From contig NZ_LSZQ01000041.1 in the NCBI RefSeq assembly GCF_001580015.1, positions 62,001 to 126,000 on the forward strand: a stretch of 64,000 nt of DNA, given 5' to 3'. Positions 37,045 through 46,319 of the stretch are shown here, in pieces (within the stretch, counting starts at the first letter, position 1; the number at the start of each line of letters is the position of its first letter). Position numbers and translations under genes: made by a program. The stretch is from Cephaloticoccus primus (GTDB taxonomy: Bacteria; Verrucomicrobiota; Verrucomicrobiia; Opitutales; Opitutaceae). The notes beneath the pieces are model-generated. The model was given only the letters and a program-made list of their open reading frames with translations. It did not search any database and was not told the origin of the DNA.

Positions 37045-38634
37045 ATGAAAATCCTCGTCGCCGACAAAGTCTCACCCAAGGGGGTCGAATACCTACGCCA
37101 GCAGCCCGGCCTAAGCGTGATCGAGGCTTACGGCTCCTCCCCGGAGCAAGTCCTGGAGCTCGTGCGCGACGTGCACGCGATCATCGTCCGCAGCGAGACC
37201 AAGATCACTGCCGAGGTGATCGCCGCCGCGCCGCTGCTCAAGGTCGTGGGCCGCGCGGGCGTCGGCGTGGATAATGTCGATGTCGAGGCGGCGACTGATC
37301 GCGGGATCATCGTCATGAATACGCCCTCGGGAAACACGATCGCGACCGCCGAGCTCACCTTTACGCACATCCTCTGCGGAGCGCGGCCCGTGCCGCAGGC
37401 TGCCGCCTCAATGCGCGAGGGGCGCTGGGATCGCAAAAACTTCTCGGGCGGCGAGCTGTTCCGCAAAACGCTGGGCGTCGTCGGCCTGGGCCGCATCGGT
37501 GGGGAAGTCGCCAAGCGCGCCCAGGCCTTTGGCATGCGCACGATTGCCTACGACCCGTACCTCGCGCCGAGCCGCGCCAAGGCGATGCAGGTCGAGGGCG
37601 TCTCGCTCGATGAGCTCCTCGCGCGGAGCGACTACATCACCGTGCACATGCCGCTGACCGAGGCGACGCACCACATGATCGACGAGGCCGCACTGGCGAA
37701 GTGCAAACGCGGCGTGCGCCTCTTCAACTGCGCGCGCGGCGGCATCATTAAAGAGGCGGCGCTGATCGCCGGCCTCCAGTCCGGCCAGGTCGCCGCCGCC
37801 GGGCTCGACGTGTTTGAAGACGAGCCGCTCGCCAAAGACAGCCCGCTGCGCTCGCTCCCGGGCGTCACGCTCACGCCGCACCTCGGCGCCTCGACTGCCG
37901 AAGCGCAGGAGAGCGTGGGGATCGAGGTCGCCGAGCAAATCGCTGACGTGCTCCAGGGGGGCGTCATCCGCAATGCGGTGAACATGCCCTCGCTCGACGC
38001 GGCGGCGCTCAAGATCCTGGGGCCCTACATGGAGCTCGGCCAGAGCCTCGGCGCGCTCGTCCAGCAGCTCGGGCCCAAGCAAATCGCCTCGCTCAACATC
38101 ACTTATTGGGGCCGCGTGGTCGACCTCGACGCCAACGCGATCACCCGCGCGATCCAGCGCGGCTTCCTGCGCCAGATCAGCGGTGAAACGATCAACTATG
38201 TGAACGCACCCGTCGCCCTGAAGCGGCTCGGCGTGCAGTCGAAGGTTCTCAAGTCCACCGATGAGGTGGACTACACCGAGCTGATCTCTGTCGAAGCCGT
38301 GGCACCCGACGGCAGCAGCGCGGCCGCCAAGGGCACGCTCGTGGGCAAGACCGGCAAGTCGCGCGTCGTCGAGATCAACAACCGCGAGGTCGAGGTCGAG
38401 GCGGTGGGCAAGCTGCTCATCATCGAAAACCACGACCAGCCCGGCATGATCGGCTACGTGGGCAGCCTGCTCGGGCGCGACGGTGTGAACATCGCCAACA
38501 TGTCGCTCAGCCGCATGGAGCCGGGCCAGACTGCGCTCATGGTGATCAACCTCGACAGCGAGCCCAGCGCGGCGACTCGCGCCGAGCTCAAGGGAAACCC
38601 CGCGATCAAGCTCGCGAAGTTTGTGCAGATATAA
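37045..38634 (+). CDS. serA: D-3-phosphoglycerate dehydrogenase
   Basis: 529 residues, the long type with an extra regulatory part. NAD-binding motif GVVGLGRIGGEVAKRA; catalytic Arg in FNCARGGIIKE, Glu in FEDEPLA and His in TPHLGASTAEAQ. After about residue 315 come the allosteric substrate-binding domain and a C-terminal ACT domain (IIENHDQPGMIGYVG), which binds serine in this family. It oxidises 3-phosphoglycerate, the first step of serine synthesis. It is followed by plsY after 26 bases, so probably one transcript. Confidence 0.97.
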   Translation: MKILVADKVSPKGVEYLRQQPGLSVIEAYGSSPEQVLELVRDVHAIIVRSETKITAEVIAAAPLLKVVGRAGVGVDNVDVEAATDRGIIVMNTPSGNTIATAELTFTHILCGARPVPQAAASMREGRWDRKNFSGGELFRKTLGVVGLGRIGGEVAKRAQAFGMRTIAYDPYLAPSRAKAMQVEGVSLDELLARSDYITVHMPLTEATHHMIDEAALAKCKRGVRLFNCARGGIIKEAALIAGLQSGQVAAAGLDVFEDEPLAKDSPLRSLPGVTLTPHLGASTAEAQESVGIEVAEQIADVLQGGVIRNAVNMPSLDAAALKILGPYMELGQSLGALVQQLGPKQIASLNITYWGRVVDLDANAITRAIQRGFLRQISGETINYVNAPVALKRLGVQSKVLKSTDEVDYTELISVEAVAPDGSSAAAKGTLVGKTGKSRVVEINNREVEVEAVGKLLIIENHDQPGMIGYVGSLLGRDGVNIANMSLSRMEPGQTALMVINLDSEPSAATRAELKGNPAIKLAKFVQI

Positions 38635-38660
38635 GGGGGGCCAATTCCCGTGCCGCAATC

Positions 38661-39359
38661 ATGAGCCTGCTCTTCGCCGTTGCCGTTCTGGGTTACCTCC
38701 TCGGGGCGATCCCGTTTGGGTATCTCGTCGCGCGGGCCAGGGGCGTGAACATCTTTGAAGTCGGCAGCAAAAATCCGGGCGCGACCAATGTCCGCCGCGT
38801 CCTCGGCTCTGGCGCGGGCAACCTCGTCTTCGCGCTCGATGTGCTGAAAGGCGCACTGGCGGCGAGCTGGGCCCTGCACGCGCACAGCTCCGTGACGCTT
38901 AACGCGGCGGCCTTCGGCTTTCCCGGGCTCGGTACTGTCGAGGTTGCGGGCACCAGTTGGTACCCGCTCGGCGTGGCCGGCCTTTTCGGCGCGCTGCTCG
39001 GCCACAGTTTCTCGTGCTTCACAAAATTCCGCGGCGGCAAGGGCGTGGCGACTGGCGCGGGCGGCGTGTTGGTGCTCGTGCCTTTTGCGGGCTTCATCGG
39101 CGCGGTGGTGTGGCTCGCCACGTTTTACGCGACGCGCTATGTGTCGCTCGCCTCGATGCTGGCGGCACTCTCGCTGCCGCTCTCGACCTGGGCGCTCGGT
39201 CGCCCGGGCTGGCTCGCCGGCGTCACGGTGTTGATCGCCCTCTTTGTTATCTACCGCCACCGCGAAAACTGCCGCCGCTTGCTGAGCGGCACCGAAAACC
39301 GTTTTACGAAAAAGAAGGCCGCTGTGCCGCCGTCCCCACCGCCCCGAAAACCAGCCTGA
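38661..39359 (+). CDS. plsY: Acyl-phosphate:glycerol-3-phosphate acyltransferase
   Basis: 232 residues with five or so membrane helices. Three family motifs: GSKNPGATNVRRVLG, GHSFSCFTKFRGGKGVATG (G3P and acyl-phosphate sites) and a final cytoplasmic HRENCRRLLSGTENRF. It makes lysophosphatidate, the first step of phospholipid synthesis. The gene follows serA closely and precedes hom by 26 bases. The C-terminal Lys/Pro tail is not conserved. Confidence 0.95.
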   Translation: MSLLFAVAVLGYLLGAIPFGYLVARARGVNIFEVGSKNPGATNVRRVLGSGAGNLVFALDVLKGALAASWALHAHSSVTLNAAAFGFPGLGTVEVAGTSWYPLGVAGLFGALLGHSFSCFTKFRGGKGVATGAGGVLVLVPFAGFIGAVVWLATFYATRYVSLASMLAALSLPLSTWALGRPGWLAGVTVLIALFVIYRHRENCRRLLSGTENRFTKKKAAVPPSPPPRKPA

Positions 39360-39385
39360 CTTACACCACTGCGACGACTCTCCCC

Positions 39386-40750
39386 ATGAGTAACCAAGAT
39401 ACGGATCTCCCCGCTTCCCCTAATGCTGCGATCAACATCGGCCTCTGCGGTTTTGGCACGGTGGGGCAGGGCGTGTGGAAGCACCTCAAACGCGACCGCG
39501 CCGAGCTCGCGGCCCGCCTCGGCGTGCCGTTGCGCATCGCCGCCATCAGCGTGCGCGACCCGCAGCGCCCGCGCGCGATCAAGCTCCCCGCCAAGCTCCT
39601 GCGTGCTGACCCACTGGAGGTCGCCACCGATCCCGCGATCCCGATTGTATGCGAGCTGATGGGCGGCACCGCACTGGCGCGGCGCGTGACGCTGGCCGCG
39701 CTCAAGGCGGGCAAGATCGTCGTCTCGGCCAACAAGGCGCTGATCTGCGAGCACGGCGCGGAGATCTTTGCGACGGCCCGCAAGCACGGCGGCCACTTTT
39801 TCTTTGAGGCGAGCGTTGCCGGTGGCGTGCCGATCATCAAGGCGCTGCGCGAGGGCCTCATCGCCAATCGCTTCCCGCAGATTTACGGCATCCTCAACGG
39901 CACCTGTAACTACATCCTCACGCAGATGGAGGAGCGCGATGCGCCTTACGCCGAGATCCTCGCCGAGGCAAAGGCGCTGGGCTACGCCGAGGCCGACGAG
40001 GCGCTGGACGTCCAGGGCTGGGATGCCGCGCACAAGGCGGCCGTCCTCGCGTGGCTCGCGCACGGCCTCTGGGTGCCGCCCTCGCGCATGATCGTCGAGG
40101 GCATTGAGCGCGTGACCCCGGCGGACTTTAAAAACGCCGCGCAGCTCGGCTACAGCATCAAGCTGCTGGCGATCATCACGCGCGATTTTTCGACCGAAGA
40201 GCTTTCCGTAAAAGTGCACCCCGCGCTGCTCCCCGATAGCGACGTGATCGCCAGCGTGAACGGCGTTTACAATGCGATCTCCGTTACCGGCGACATCGTC
40301 GGCACGACGCTCTACATCGGCAAAGGCGCGGGGCAGGACGCCACCGCCAGCGCGGTGATCAGCGACATCGCCGATGCCGCCGCGCTGCTGCGCAGCGGCC
40401 GTTGCGCGCGGCTCCCCTCCGAGCTCGCACCGCTGCCCTCGGCGGCGGCGGCCCCGTCCACGGTAAAGCTCGCGCCACTGGAGCGAATCGAGGGCCGCTA
40501 CTACCTGCGGCTCACCGTGCGCGACGAGCCCGGCGTTCTCGCGCGGATCGCCTCAGTCATGGCGCGCCACGCGGTCAGTATTTCCAGCGTGTTGCAGACG
40601 CCCTCCGAGTTTCCGGACATGGCCTCGCTCGTCCTCACCACGCACCAGGCCAACGAGCGCGCCATGCGCGATACCCTACGCCAGCTCGCTCGCCTCTCCA
40701 TCGTCAGCGGCGCGCCGCTGCTCCTGCGCATCTGCGAGTTTAAGACCTGA
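39386..40750 (+). CDS. hom: Homoserine dehydrogenase
   Basis: 454 residues from the ATG at 39386 (MSNQDTDLPASPN); the frame is open further upstream through plsY but that part is a shadow. NAD(P) motif IGLCGFGTVGQGVW, cofactor/substrate block SANKALICEHG, catalytic region GILNGTCNYILTQM with EADEALDVQGWDAAHK, and a C-terminal ACT domain (RDEPGVLARIASVM) for feedback control. It reduces aspartate semialdehyde to homoserine. The order hom-lysC-thrC makes a threonine pathway run. Confidence 0.96.
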   Translation: MSNQDTDLPASPNAAINIGLCGFGTVGQGVWKHLKRDRAELAARLGVPLRIAAISVRDPQRPRAIKLPAKLLRADPLEVATDPAIPIVCELMGGTALARRVTLAALKAGKIVVSANKALICEHGAEIFATARKHGGHFFFEASVAGGVPIIKALREGLIANRFPQIYGILNGTCNYILTQMEERDAPYAEILAEAKALGYAEADEALDVQGWDAAHKAAVLAWLAHGLWVPPSRMIVEGIERVTPADFKNAAQLGYSIKLLAIITRDFSTEELSVKVHPALLPDSDVIASVNGVYNAISVTGDIVGTTLYIGKGAGQDATASAVISDIADAAALLRSGRCARLPSELAPLPSAAAAPSTVKLAPLERIEGRYYLRLTVRDEPGVLARIASVMARHAVSISSVLQTPSEFPDMASLVLTTHQANERAMRDTLRQLARLSIVSGAPLLLRICEFKT

Positions 40751-40838
40751 GCAAAACTCGCCCTGCGCTCCCGCCCGCGCGCAACATCCCCCCATCCCTC
40801 CCCGTTTCCCCAGTCCCACTTTTTAGAAAAAGAAGCCC

Positions 40839-42074
40839 ATGCCACGCATCGTCCAAAAGTATGGCGGCACCTCCGTCGGTGACGTCGAACGCATCAAAAA
40901 AGTCGCCGAGCGGATCAAGGCCACGCGCGAGCGCAGCGGCGGAGTCGTCGCTGTGGTCTCGGCCCGTGCGGGCGTGACAAACGAGCTGCTCGCCCGCGCC
41001 CACGCCGTCAGCGAAGAGCGTCCGCGCGAGCGCGAGCTCGACCAGCTCCTCGCGACCGGCGAGCAGGAAACCTGCGCGCTGATGGCGATGGCCCTGCACG
41101 GGCTCGGTGTCGAGGCCGTCAGCTACACGGGCGCGCAAGCCGGCATCCGCACGGATAGCGTGCACACCAAGGCGAAGATCAAAGTGATCAACCCCACGGC
41201 GATTGAGCGCGACTTGAGCGAGGGGCGGGTCGTCATCGTCGCCGGCTTTCAGGGGATCAACGAACACGGGCACACGACCACTTTTGGCCGCGGGGCCTCC
41301 GACCTCAGCGCCATCGCGCTGGCCGCCGCGCTCAAGGCCGACAAGTGCGAGATCTACACCGATGTTGATGGCGTTTACACCGCCGATCCGCGCGTCGTCT
41401 CAAACGCGCGCAAGCTCAACGAAATCGCCTACGACGAAATGCTCGAACTGGCCTCCTCGGGCTCGAAGGTGATGATGTCGCGCTCCGTCGAGCTCGCCAA
41501 AAAGTACAACGTCGTTTTCGAAGTCCGCTCCTCCTTTAACTACAACCCGGGAACCATCGTGAAAGAAGAAGTCGCCTATATGGAAAAAGTCGTCGTGCGC
41601 GGCGTGGCCGTCGATAAAGACCAGGCCAAGGTCATCGTGAGCAATATTTTGGACAAGCCCGGGAGTGCCGCCCAGGTCTTCCGCGCACTGGCCGATGCCA
41701 ATGTGAATGTGGACATGATCGTGCAAAACGTGGGCCGTGGCGGCGTCGCCAACCTCACCTTCACGGTGCCGCAGGGCGACTCGCGCCGCGCGGTCGAGAC
41801 GCTCCAGCCGGTGTTCAAGGCGATCGGCGGCGGCGAGGTCGCGATCGAGGAACACATCGCCAAGCTCTCCGTAGTCGGCGTCGGGATGCGCTCGCACTCT
41901 GGCGTGGCCGCGACGCTTTTTCAGACCCTCGCCGCAGCGGGGATCAACATCGAGATGATCAGCACCTCGGAGATCAAAATCTCCGTCGTCCTCGAGCAGG
42001 ATCGCGCCGACGAAGCCGCGCGGCTCGCCCACGCGGCCTTCTACCTCGACAGCGAAGACGGCCAGCCGTCCTGA
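40839..42074 (+). CDS. lysC: Aspartokinase
   Basis: 411 residues, the standard monofunctional type. Start MPRIVQKYGGTSVGDVERIK contains the KYGGTS phosphate-binding motif; FGRGASDLSAIALAAALKAD and YTDVDGVYTADPR are kinase-core blocks. Two C-terminal ACT domains (VSNILDKPGSAAQVFRALAD and VGVGMRSHSGVAATLFQTLA) bind lysine or threonine as inhibitors. It phosphorylates aspartate, the entry to lysine, threonine and methionine synthesis. It lies 88 bases after hom. Confidence 0.97.
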   Translation: MPRIVQKYGGTSVGDVERIKKVAERIKATRERSGGVVAVVSARAGVTNELLARAHAVSEERPRERELDQLLATGEQETCALMAMALHGLGVEAVSYTGAQAGIRTDSVHTKAKIKVINPTAIERDLSEGRVVIVAGFQGINEHGHTTTFGRGASDLSAIALAAALKADKCEIYTDVDGVYTADPRVVSNARKLNEIAYDEMLELASSGSKVMMSRSVELAKKYNVVFEVRSSFNYNPGTIVKEEVAYMEKVVVRGVAVDKDQAKVIVSNILDKPGSAAQVFRALADANVNVDMIVQNVGRGGVANLTFTVPQGDSRRAVETLQPVFKAIGGGEVAIEEHIAKLSVVGVGMRSHSGVAATLFQTLAAAGINIEMISTSEIKISVVLEQDRADEAARLAHAAFYLDSEDGQPS

Positions 42075-42222
42075 GCTGTGCGCCCATTTACGCGCCGCAG
42101 CCGCCGTTTTCCTTTCGCCCAAAATCGCTTGTCACATCCTCCCGTTGTCGCCGCCGCGCTCGCGGCTCACTCCCGCAGCCGCGCAGCCGCCCCCACGCGA
42201 ACGCACACTGATACACCACACC

Positions 42223-43581
42223 ATGCGCTTCATCTCCACGCGGGGCCTTGCCCAGCCGCTCAGCTTTTCCGATGCCGTCGCCACCGGGCTGGCCCCCGAT
42301 GGCGGGCTTTTCCTGCCCGAGAAATTGCCCGACCTGTCCGCGCAGTGGCCCCCGATGGCGGGGCTCGGCTACGCGCAGCTCTGCCATGAGTTCATGCGGC
42401 ACTTCGCGACCGACATTCCAGAGGAAACGCTGCGCCGCCTCGTCGGAAAAGCGTACCAGGGCTTCGACCACGCGGAGACCGCGCCACTCGTCGCGCTTGA
42501 TGCGCGCACCTACGTGCTGGAGCTGTTTCACGGCCCCACACTCGCGTTTAAGGACTTCGCGATGCAGCTGCTGGGGAATCTCTACGAGCACCAGTGCGCG
42601 CAGCGCGGCGAGTCGATAAACGTCCTCGGTGCTACCTCGGGCGATACGGGGGCGGCGGCCATCCACGCGCTCCTCGGCAAGCCCGGCACTGCCATTTTCA
42701 TCCTCTATCCAGACGGGCGAGTCTCGCCGCTCCAGGAGCGGCAAATGACCTGCACGGGCGCGGATAACGTCTTCGCGCTCGCGATTGACGGCTCCTTCGA
42801 CGACGCGCAGGCCGCGCTCAAAACGATCTTCGGCGACACCGCGTTTCGCCTCAAAAACCGGCTCTCGGCAGTGAACTCGATCAACCTCGCGCGGGTGCTC
42901 GCCCAGTGCGTGTACTATCTGTATGCGTGGCTGCGGCTGCCGCAGGAGGCGCGCGCGAATGCCGAATTCGTCGTCCCCACGGGCAATTTTGGCAATGTGC
43001 TCGCGGGCTGGCTGCTCCAGCGGATGGGCGTGCCGATCCCCGCCTTTAAGGTGGCGACCAATCAAAACGACATCCTCTACCGGCTCTTCACGACGGGCGA
43101 GTACCGCGTGGCCGATGTGCAGCCGAGCCTCGCCCCATCGATGGATATCCAGGTCGCCTCAAACTTTGAGCGCTTCCTCTACTACCAGCTCGGCGGCGAT
43201 GCCGCGCGGGTGCGGGCCGTCATGGCCACCTGCGCAAAAGACGGCGTGTACCGCTTCGACAAATTCGAGCACAGCACCTTTAGCGCGAGCCGTTGCAGCG
43301 ATGCCGAGATTCCCGGGATCATCGCCCACGTGCGCCGCCGCTATGGCTACCTCGTCGATCCGCACACCGCCTGCGCGTTTAAAGACCTCTCGCCCGAGAA
43401 GGTCAGCGTCGTGCTCGCGACGGCCAGCCCCGCCAAGTTTCCCGAAACGATCCGCGAAGCCATTGGCGCCGAGCCCAAGCACCCGCGCCTGGAAGCCCTG
43501 CGCAAACGCCCGATCCACAAGCACAAACTCCCCGCGAGCGTAGAGGCGATCACCCGCTTCGTCGAAGCCCACGCGGTCTAG
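42223..43581 (+). CDS. thrC: Threonine synthase
   Basis: 452 residues from the ATG at 42223 (MRFISTRGLAQPLSFSDAVA); an earlier in-frame ATG at 42145 adds 26 residues without conservation. The PLP lysine lies in GPTLAFKDFAMQLLG; ATSGDTGAAAIHAL and PTGNFGNVLAGW bind the cofactor phosphate. This is the long, yeast/E. coli-like type. It converts O-phosphohomoserine to threonine. Last gene of the hom-lysC-thrC run; a repeat element starts three bases after its stop. Confidence 0.97.
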   Translation: MRFISTRGLAQPLSFSDAVATGLAPDGGLFLPEKLPDLSAQWPPMAGLGYAQLCHEFMRHFATDIPEETLRRLVGKAYQGFDHAETAPLVALDARTYVLELFHGPTLAFKDFAMQLLGNLYEHQCAQRGESINVLGATSGDTGAAAIHALLGKPGTAIFILYPDGRVSPLQERQMTCTGADNVFALAIDGSFDDAQAALKTIFGDTAFRLKNRLSAVNSINLARVLAQCVYYLYAWLRLPQEARANAEFVVPTGNFGNVLAGWLLQRMGVPIPAFKVATNQNDILYRLFTTGEYRVADVQPSLAPSMDIQVASNFERFLYYQLGGDAARVRAVMATCAKDGVYRFDKFEHSTFSASRCSDAEIPGIIAHVRRRYGYLVDPHTACAFKDLSPEKVSVVLATASPAKFPETIREAIGAEPKHPRLEALRKRPIHKHKLPASVEAITRFVEAHAV

Positions 43582-43583
43582 CC

Positions 43584-43964
43584 TCCACTGCGCGTGGGGC
43601 GGGAGGGTGGCCCTACGCGGGCGGCGGGGTCGCAGACCCTTTTATTTTGCGAGCCGCTCGTTGGCGGCTCGTCGGGGTCGCCACTTCCGTTGAATTTGCG
43701 ATTTCGCCCGTGCGCTTTGCGCCCGACCAAAATCGCAAATTTAACGGTACCTCCCCCAGTCGCGTTACGACTGGGGATGAGGAATCAAATGCAGATGGAG
43801 CGAAAACCCATTTGGGCGCGGCGAAAGAGTTTACGGGTTAAACTCCTGCCCGACCGGAGGTCGGGAGTTCCTTACTGTGCGGCTTGTTCGTCGGGCGGAA
43901 CGCCCGACAGCAAGCCGCACAGTAAATGGGTGCAGGCACCGCCTGCCGCCCCACGCGCAGTGGA
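43584..43964. mobile_element. Non-coding element A with 19-bp terminal inverted repeats
   Basis: The ends TCCACTGCGCGTGGGGCGG (43584-43602) and its exact inverse complement (43946-43964) bound a 381-base segment that fills the thrC-aroE gap. Inside are an AATTTGCGATTT hairpin (43693-43741), a CCCCAGTCG/CGACTGGGG hairpin (43754-43776), and a nested hairpin TGTGCGGCTTG/CAAGCCGCACA around 43875-43923. No coding potential. The same modules occur in elements B and C, so this is a dispersed family, most like a MITE or other non-autonomous element. No target duplication was seen. Confidence 0.7.
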
Positions 43965-43972
43965 CTATCGGT

Positions 43973-44917
43973 TTACTGCGTGCGCAGTGCGGCCTGCATG
44001 AGTGGGGCGATCTGCTCCGCGCTGATTCCGCTCCAGATTTCCAGCGCCTTGGCCCCCTGATGGACGAGCATGGCCGCGCCGTTTGCGGTGGGGGCCCCAA
44101 GTTCGCGAGCCGTGCGGAGGAGTGGCGTTTCTGGTGGATTATAAATCATGTCGTAGACGCTGATTGGGCGGGGAAGCGTTTTCAGGTTAATCGGCGCAGC
44201 GTCGCCCTCGTGCAAACCGAGTGCCGTTGCGTTGATGACGAGCGCGCCCTCTGGAAAGTGGGGCGGTATAGCGTTGGCCGGAGCGAATCCGTGCAAGTCG
44301 GCTTGCCCGGCCAAGGGCCGCAGCGCATCCAGCAGGGTTTCCAGATTTTCCTGACTGCGATTGGCGATCCATAGCGCGGGACAGCCGCGCTGCAAACACT
44401 CGACTGCCGCGCCGCGCGCGGCGCCTCCCGCGCCCAGCAAAAGCACGGGCTGCGCGCCCAAGTCGAGTCCCAGCGCTTCGCGCACCGCCGCGGCCAGCCC
44501 GTAGCCATCGGTGTTAAATCCGCGCCAGCCTGCTTCCGTGCGCAGCAGCGTATTGACGGCCCCCACGGCTCTGGCGGGCGGGTCGATCTCGGCAACTTCT
44601 CTCAGTGCGAGCACCTTGTGCGGCACCGTGAGGTTTAGCCCGCGAAAACCGCGCGCATGCAGCAGCCGCAGGGCCCGCGCCAAATCTTCGGGCGCAATGT
44701 CGAAGGCATGGTAGCGCCAGTCGCCAATGTGCACGGCCTTTGGCGAGACTGCACCGCTCCGCGCAAGTGCCGCCAGCGCGCCATTGTGCATGCGCGGCGA
44801 CAGCGAATGCGCAATGGGATGGCCCAACACCGCCAGCGAGTTTGGCGAAAACTCGCCCTTCCCAGTCTCAAGATCGGCGAGCGTCAGCACCCGATTCGTA
44901 TCCCTGAAATCATTCAT
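43973..44917 (-). CDS. aroE: Shikimate 5-dehydrogenase
   Basis: 314 residues. Shikimate-binding Ser pair in HPIAHSLSPRMHN, catalytic Lys in LNLTVPHKVLAL, Asp in FNTDGYGL, NADP motif LLLGAGGAARGAAVECL, NRSQENL, and the C-terminal GAAMLVHQGAKALEIWSG. It reduces 3-dehydroshikimate to shikimate in aromatic amino-acid synthesis. It stands alone on the minus strand, convergent with thrC across element A. Confidence 0.96.
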   Translation of the reverse strand: MNDFRDTNRVLTLADLETGKGEFSPNSLAVLGHPIAHSLSPRMHNGALAALARSGAVSPKAVHIGDWRYHAFDIAPEDLARALRLLHARGFRGLNLTVPHKVLALREVAEIDPPARAVGAVNTLLRTEAGWRGFNTDGYGLAAAVREALGLDLGAQPVLLLGAGGAARGAAVECLQRGCPALWIANRSQENLETLLDALRPLAGQADLHGFAPANAIPPHFPEGALVINATALGLHEGDAAPINLKTLPRPISVYDMIYNPPETPLLRTARELGAPTANGAAMLVHQGAKALEIWSGISAEQIAPLMQAALRTQ

Positions 44918-45137
44918 CCGCCACAGCTAGCCGCAGCCTTCCTTCGCCAACAACTGCGGAAAGTGGAATATTGGCTCCAAGGTGCCGGAGGGTACCTTCC
45001 GCTTGCGGGCAAATTTGCGCCTAACCGTTGCGCTGTGGGTCCTTGATGCGAGAACCCTGCGCGGCCAAGGGATCGGCCTTTCGGGCGAGCGCATCTTCCG
45101 CATACCGCCGCCCTCAACCAAAACGGTCTGCGACCGT

Positions 45138-45222
45138 TACCCGGGGTGGGGGTCGAACCCACAAGCCTTTAAAGGGCGGCAGATTTTGAGTCTGCTGCGT
45201 CTGCCAATTCCGCCACCCGGGC
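45138..45222 (-). tRNA. tRNA-Leu (CAA), CCA not encoded
   Basis: Minus strand, 85 nt: acceptor GCCCGGG with CCCGGGT (a G-U closing pair), D-arm with AATTGG, anticodon stem GCAGA/TCTGC around CTCAAAA (anticodon CAA), a long class II variable arm (GCCCTTTAAAGGC, itself a hairpin) and T-arm GTGGG/CCCAC with GGTTCGACCCC. Discriminator A; the following bases are ACG, so CCA must be added by the nucleotidyltransferase. Confidence 0.93.
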
Positions 45223-45323
45223 AATCGAGTTGCGAGGGCGCGCAAACTAGGCGCGCGCGAAATGCTGTAAACTCGAAACTGGTTAGTTTCGCAGGAAGTC
45301 CCCAGCGTGGCGCTTTTCTCCTC

Positions 45324-46223
45324 ATGGCTGCCGACCCGATCCGCTTTTTTAACCGCTATACCCAAGCGCTCGAAACCGAGCAGGTTTTCGGGGAGAAGTG
45401 GCTGCGCTTTGCCTACGGAAACCCGCTGGGGCGGGCCGGAGTGTGGCTGCTGGCGCGGCGCAAGCTTTTCTCCGCCTACTACGGGTGGAAGATGAACAAG
45501 CGGCGCAGCCAGTTGCGGGTGCTGCCCTTCATCACGGAGTACGATATGGACGTCGAGGAGTTCGCCAAATCGGCCTTCGACTACCGCAGTTTTAACGAGT
45601 TTTTCTACCGCGCGTTGAAGCCCGAGTGCCGCCCGATTGCGGCAGGCGAGGGCGTGGCCGTGTTGCCCGCCGACGGGCGGCACCTCGCCTTTCCCGATGT
45701 CGATGCGGCCGACGGGTTTTACGTGAAGGGGGCGAAGTTCGCGCTGGCCGAGCTTTTGGGAGACGCCGACCTGGCGAGCGAGTTTGCCGGTGGGGCGATG
45801 CTGATCTCGCGGCTCTGTCCGGTGGATTACCACCGCTTTCATTTTCCGGTATCGGGGCAGCCCGCTGCGGCGCGGTTGATCAACGGCTGGCTGTACTCGG
45901 TGAGCCCGATCGCGCTGCGCCGCCGGATCCGCTACCTCGTCGAAAACAAGCGGATGCTCACGCTGATCGAGACCGCAGCGTTTGGCCGCGTGGCGATGCT
46001 CGAAGTCGGTGCGACCAATGTCGGCAGCATCCGGCAAACCTATGTGGAAGAGCGCACCGTCACCAAAGGTGAAGAGAAAGGCCTCTTCGCCTTCGGCGGC
46101 TCCTGCGTGATTACCCTATTTCAGAGAAACCGGATCACCTTTGCCCCTGACCTCGTAGAACAAAGCGCAGCTTGCACCGAAACCTACGCCCACATGGGCG
46201 ATGTGTTGGGCACGGTGTATTAA
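45324..46223 (+). CDS. psd: Phosphatidylserine decarboxylase proenzyme
   Basis: 299 residues from the ATG at 45324. Family features: KMNKRRSQLRVLPFI, PADGRHLAFPDV, RLCPVDYHRFHFPVSG, EVGATNVGSI and the self-cleavage site FAFGGSCVITLF, where Ser260 would become the pyruvoyl group. The residue after it is Cys instead of the usual Thr. It decarboxylates phosphatidylserine to phosphatidylethanolamine at the inner membrane. Type II-like by size and GGS site. Confidence 0.93.
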   Translation: MAADPIRFFNRYTQALETEQVFGEKWLRFAYGNPLGRAGVWLLARRKLFSAYYGWKMNKRRSQLRVLPFITEYDMDVEEFAKSAFDYRSFNEFFYRALKPECRPIAAGEGVAVLPADGRHLAFPDVDAADGFYVKGAKFALAELLGDADLASEFAGGAMLISRLCPVDYHRFHFPVSGQPAAARLINGWLYSVSPIALRRRIRYLVENKRMLTLIETAAFGRVAMLEVGATNVGSIRQTYVEERTVTKGEEKGLFAFGGSCVITLFQRNRITFAPDLVEQSAACTETYAHMGDVLGTVY

Positions 46224-46319
46224 GTAAAGGTACATTCAGGTGAACTTATGATTGGCTACAGGTATGTAATGAGTTTATTTGCCTGTAATTAGACTTGATT
46301 GAGGGATGGGGAATATGGG

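Noticed and set aside
37408-38658. 416-codon minus-strand frame
   Set aside because: Antisense shadow of serA.
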